Positions 61,452-64,000 of a stretch of DNA of 64,000 nucleotides are shown here, piece by piece (positions within the stretch are counted from its first letter, which is position 1; each line of letters starts with the position of its first letter). The translations under genes and the position numbers were made by a program. Origin of the DNA: Zygnema circumcarinatum (lineage: Eukaryota; Streptophyta; Zygnematophyceae; Zygnematales; Zygnemataceae); the NCBI GenBank assembly GCA_037447605.1, contig CM074808.1:3163963-3227962 (forward strand). Direction: 5' to 3'. A model generated the notes under the pieces. The model ran no database searches and was not told where the DNA came from. It saw only the letters and a program-made list of their open reading frames with translations.

Positions 61452-62631
61452 CTTTAATCCTAGATGAACCTAGAAATTCTCCTATTTGGGTGTGTTTCAG
61501 CGGTAGGGAAAGGGGGTTGGGGGGGATAGAATTGGTGCCGTTGTTTGGTTGCAGCTTCCCTATGCTGTATAGGTTTAGTATTCATTGGGAAGTACATAAG
61601 GTAGGAATGGTCTTGGAAGGCGCGGAGTCTGTGTAGATATGTTATTTTTGATTGTTTTGGCAGTGCACGTTTTTTTCCCCCGGAGAGGCAATAAGGGCAA
61701 TAAGTCTGTTCAGGTTGCTCCCGATGCTCCTTCGCTCGCTGCTGTTGATTGGCTATAGAATCAGAGGGTCGTTGATGTGGGTTTGCAAATAAATTACCGT
61801 TGCCACTCTTTCGGACATAGTATTTAGTTTCGGATGTGCAACGGTTTGTTTTGTCTTGTGTAGATTTGACTCCGACTATGGTTTTAGAAAAGAGGCTTAA
61901 AGGGAATAAAAAATGGCATTGAACTCACGATGGCGAGGCTATCAAATGTACATGGACAAAAGCAGCATGGGGAATCAAGAGGGACGGGTGGCAAAGTACT
62001 TAAGCACAAACGAAAGAAGCTAAGATCGGAAAACTACGCCTAGGCGCAACAACGCAGCCCTAGAAGCAGCCGCGAAGATCATCGGTGTGAGGCTAAAAGA
62101 CGTTTTGTTATTACTAAGTCCAAAATGACACATTACATAACACGCCATCTCAAATCAACATGGCATAACATATCACATGCCACGATCGGTGCACGATGTA
62201 CATAACTCTTGAACTTCATTTGTTCAGGTCACAACTCCATGCTCATCTTCTAACAAAACTCGCTAAACAAAGCGACGGACTCACAGGAAATCCTTGTCCT
62301 CTGCAGTGTGAACTTCCCTTCTTGACCACTCCCGGCATAGATAATTACAAAACGACGAGGGACCAACAAAGCTAAATATGCCTGCTAGGGACAATGGCCA
62401 AATAAAGGCCGATAGACATCAAGTAGTCGGGTCGCAATCACAATGACAATTAGAATGCCTACTGAATCTTAAGGTGGGAATTGAAGAGTCAGTGAGAGCC
62501 CGATACGCTTATCACCCCCCCCCCTTACAGGGCGCGCATTTCAGGGCCTGGTGGTGGATACTTGCTGGGCTTGAAGGAGCATTTGAGAGCCAGAGAGGCG
62601 CTGAAGGGAGAGGAAATGAGTGGAAATAATG
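61452..62631. other. convergent intergenic region with dispersed-repeat copy
   Basis: 3' flanks of the DnaJ gene and of the starch-binding gene. A reversed copy of the dispersed repeat lies at 61911-61988, and a run of ten or more C at about 62514-62524. No gene is seen. Confidence 0.55.
61911..61988 (-). repeat. dispersed repeat copy, uninterrupted
   Basis: On the minus strand it reads GTCCCTCTTGATTCCCCATG, then CTTTTGTCCATGTACATTTG, then GCCATCGTGAGTTCAATGCC. It is the same family as 1186-1375 and 14134-14440. Copies differ by about 10-15 percent by eye. Confidence 0.8.
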
Positions 62632-64000
62632 TCAGCCCACCAGCTCCACAGGAGAGACGCAGTGGACCTCCTGGATGTTACCAAACGAGAGAAGGTATGT
62701 CCCACTCTTTGAAATAATGTAATTCCCGCCTTGAGGTGATCTGTACAACGTGATAAAAAAGCAGTCATGTGTGGACCGTCAGTCCCAGGGAAGATGCTCC
62801 TGCCATTCTGAGCATGTGAGAAGAAGTAAAAATGCATGGCCGCGAGAAGGGGCTCTAGGAATGTCTGGACTAGCGAGGGGGATGTTTGAGACATTCAAAT
62901 GCATAGAACAAGCGTGGCAGAACGTTTTCAATAGCAGAACAAAGATGATTGCGAGGGAATAGGAAGGACGTACTTGTCCCAGTCATTCTGCCCATTCGTC
63001 AAGACAAACTCCAAACTCTCCCCTTCAAGAACCAAGACCTGCATTCCAGACAGGCTTATTAACAGAGTGCTCTCAATTCGCTTTCCACTGTTACTCTACC
63101 TCCTTGTTCATTGACGCTATCCAAGATTGCAACACACAAGAAACGTCATGTCTAGTGGCACTTTGATGGATGTCAAAAAAGTGGATGCTCCATCGAGGGC
63201 AAGTACAAGTGACACTCTCACGCGCAATGATCCTCCTCTCTACAGCCCGAATGAGGCCAAAAGTCAGAGCAAAAGTTTCCCGGATAAATGATATCGCCGC
63301 TACCTTCCATGGAGCCTCGTCGTCCATAGTATGCATTGTCTCCATAAGAACTCCGGGAACCTCTGTCCACCTGCAAATCGCTTCAAAACTACAAACGTCA
63401 ATATCACGGTGAAGGAGCAGCAGCAGTGTAGAAATTCCTCTTGAGGCACGAGATAACTTACGGTTTGCTATCAATTGAATAGTGTAGATAGGCAACTTCC
63501 CATCCTGTCTGATAATGTAATGTGATGTGCGGTTTTAGCGGCAGATACTCCACTTCCTTGTCTTCATGAGAATGAGCATGCAATGATTCTGCAAAAAGAA
63601 GCAAAGTAAAGCAAGGGATCAGCTCAGGGCCATTACTCCTGGAGTGAGGAGGGAACTAGATAGTCAGAATCCACCAAACCTTTGGCACAGCTTTAAATGT
63701 TTGGTTGATTGGAATTGACAAGATTGATATTTGGTGCACTGAGGCCGCACATTACTGTAAGCAGCCTAAATCCTTAGCAGCAACCTTGGTCTAATTCAAA
63801 TGTGATTTGGATGCAGGTAGTAATGTGAGTGTAAATCCAAGCTACATCCTTCACTGATTTGGGGACATTCAGGGTACCCACCTTCAGCTTCTTCAATACT
63901 GACAGAGGCTCCGGCAACCAGGCGACTGCCACTTCCTAAGCTCTGCTGAAGATTTTCCCATTGATGCTCCTCTGAAGCTTCCAGGAGGTCAGTGTGCAAT
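62632..64000 (-). CDS. starch-binding (CBM25/CBM53-like) domain protein, 3' part only
   Basis: C-terminal part of a gene whose 5' end lies beyond the window. Exons: 64000-63882 (partial), 63588-63462, 63370-63304, 63038-62974, 62740-62632, all in compatible phases, giving about 161 codons before the stop. The domain reads HITLHYQTGWEVAYLHYSID, then KPWTEVPGVLM, APWKVLVLEGESLEFVLTNG, NDWDKSPQGGNYIISKSGTY and LSFG. The paired aromatic and NDWD..GGNY motifs are those of CBM25/CBM53 modules found on starch synthase III and other glucan enzymes, so binding of starch or related alpha-glucan, probably in the plastid, is inferred. The catalytic part, if any, would be upstream and is not visible. Confidence 0.8.

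Overview
This is nuclear DNA of a green-lineage eukaryote, most likely a streptophyte alga or an early-diverging land plant; the species cannot be fixed from the sequence alone. The evidence is the gene set. It includes a cytosolic GapC, a farnesylcysteine-lyase-type prenylcysteine oxidase, a plastid sulfiredoxin, a plastid DnaJ-ferredoxin protein, a SOL1-type carboxypeptidase D, an RRG/RMND1-type DUF155 protein, a PA-domain signal peptide peptidase-like protease and a starch-binding CBM25/53-like protein. All but one of the genes carry many short exons with GT-AG introns of 100-900 bp. The window starts at a poly-C run and holds a 10-N gap at 41630-41639. I rebuilt the exon chains by hand. 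Nearly every chain closes in frame (total coding length divisible by three), which is the main support for the boundaries given.

Layout, left to right: gapless flank with dispersed repeats (1-2500); GapC (+, 2501-6720); prenylcysteine oxidase (-, 7599-9917) divergent from pirin (+, 10440-12168); a repeat-rich stretch with tRNA-Gln(CTG) and an intron-containing tRNA-Cys(GCA) (12.2-14.7 kb); a TVP38/VTT membrane protein (-, 14772-17818); sulfiredoxin (-, 19580-21138); a conserved membrane protein of unknown role (+, 22344-25186); a 21-exon Rab3GAP catalytic subunit (-, 25820-35617) divergent over only 166 bp from an intronless FAD oxidoreductase (+, 35784-37118); carboxypeptidase D (-, 38064-43525, 5' end unresolved); the DUF155 protein (+, 45207-48943); the SPP-like protease (-, 49336-55820); a TIR element (56126-56992); DnaJ-ferredoxin (+, 57650-61451); and the 3' end of a starch-binding-domain gene (-, 62632-64000).

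The genes are unrelated housekeeping functions with no operon-like logic: glycolysis, prenylcysteine salvage, peroxiredoxin repair, vesicle traffic, intramembrane and secretory proteolysis, plastid electron/chaperone function. The most unusual features are non-coding. About 560 bp of telomere-like CCCTAA/CCCTCA repeats sit inside a Rab3GAP intron, so the pre-mRNA would carry UUAGGG repeats. An 867-bp hAT-like fold-back element has roughly 165-bp inverted arms and a near-perfect 8-bp target duplication. A short dispersed repeat family has one copy interrupted by the tRNA-Cys gene. A GTACGG/CGTAC motif recurs upstream of several genes.
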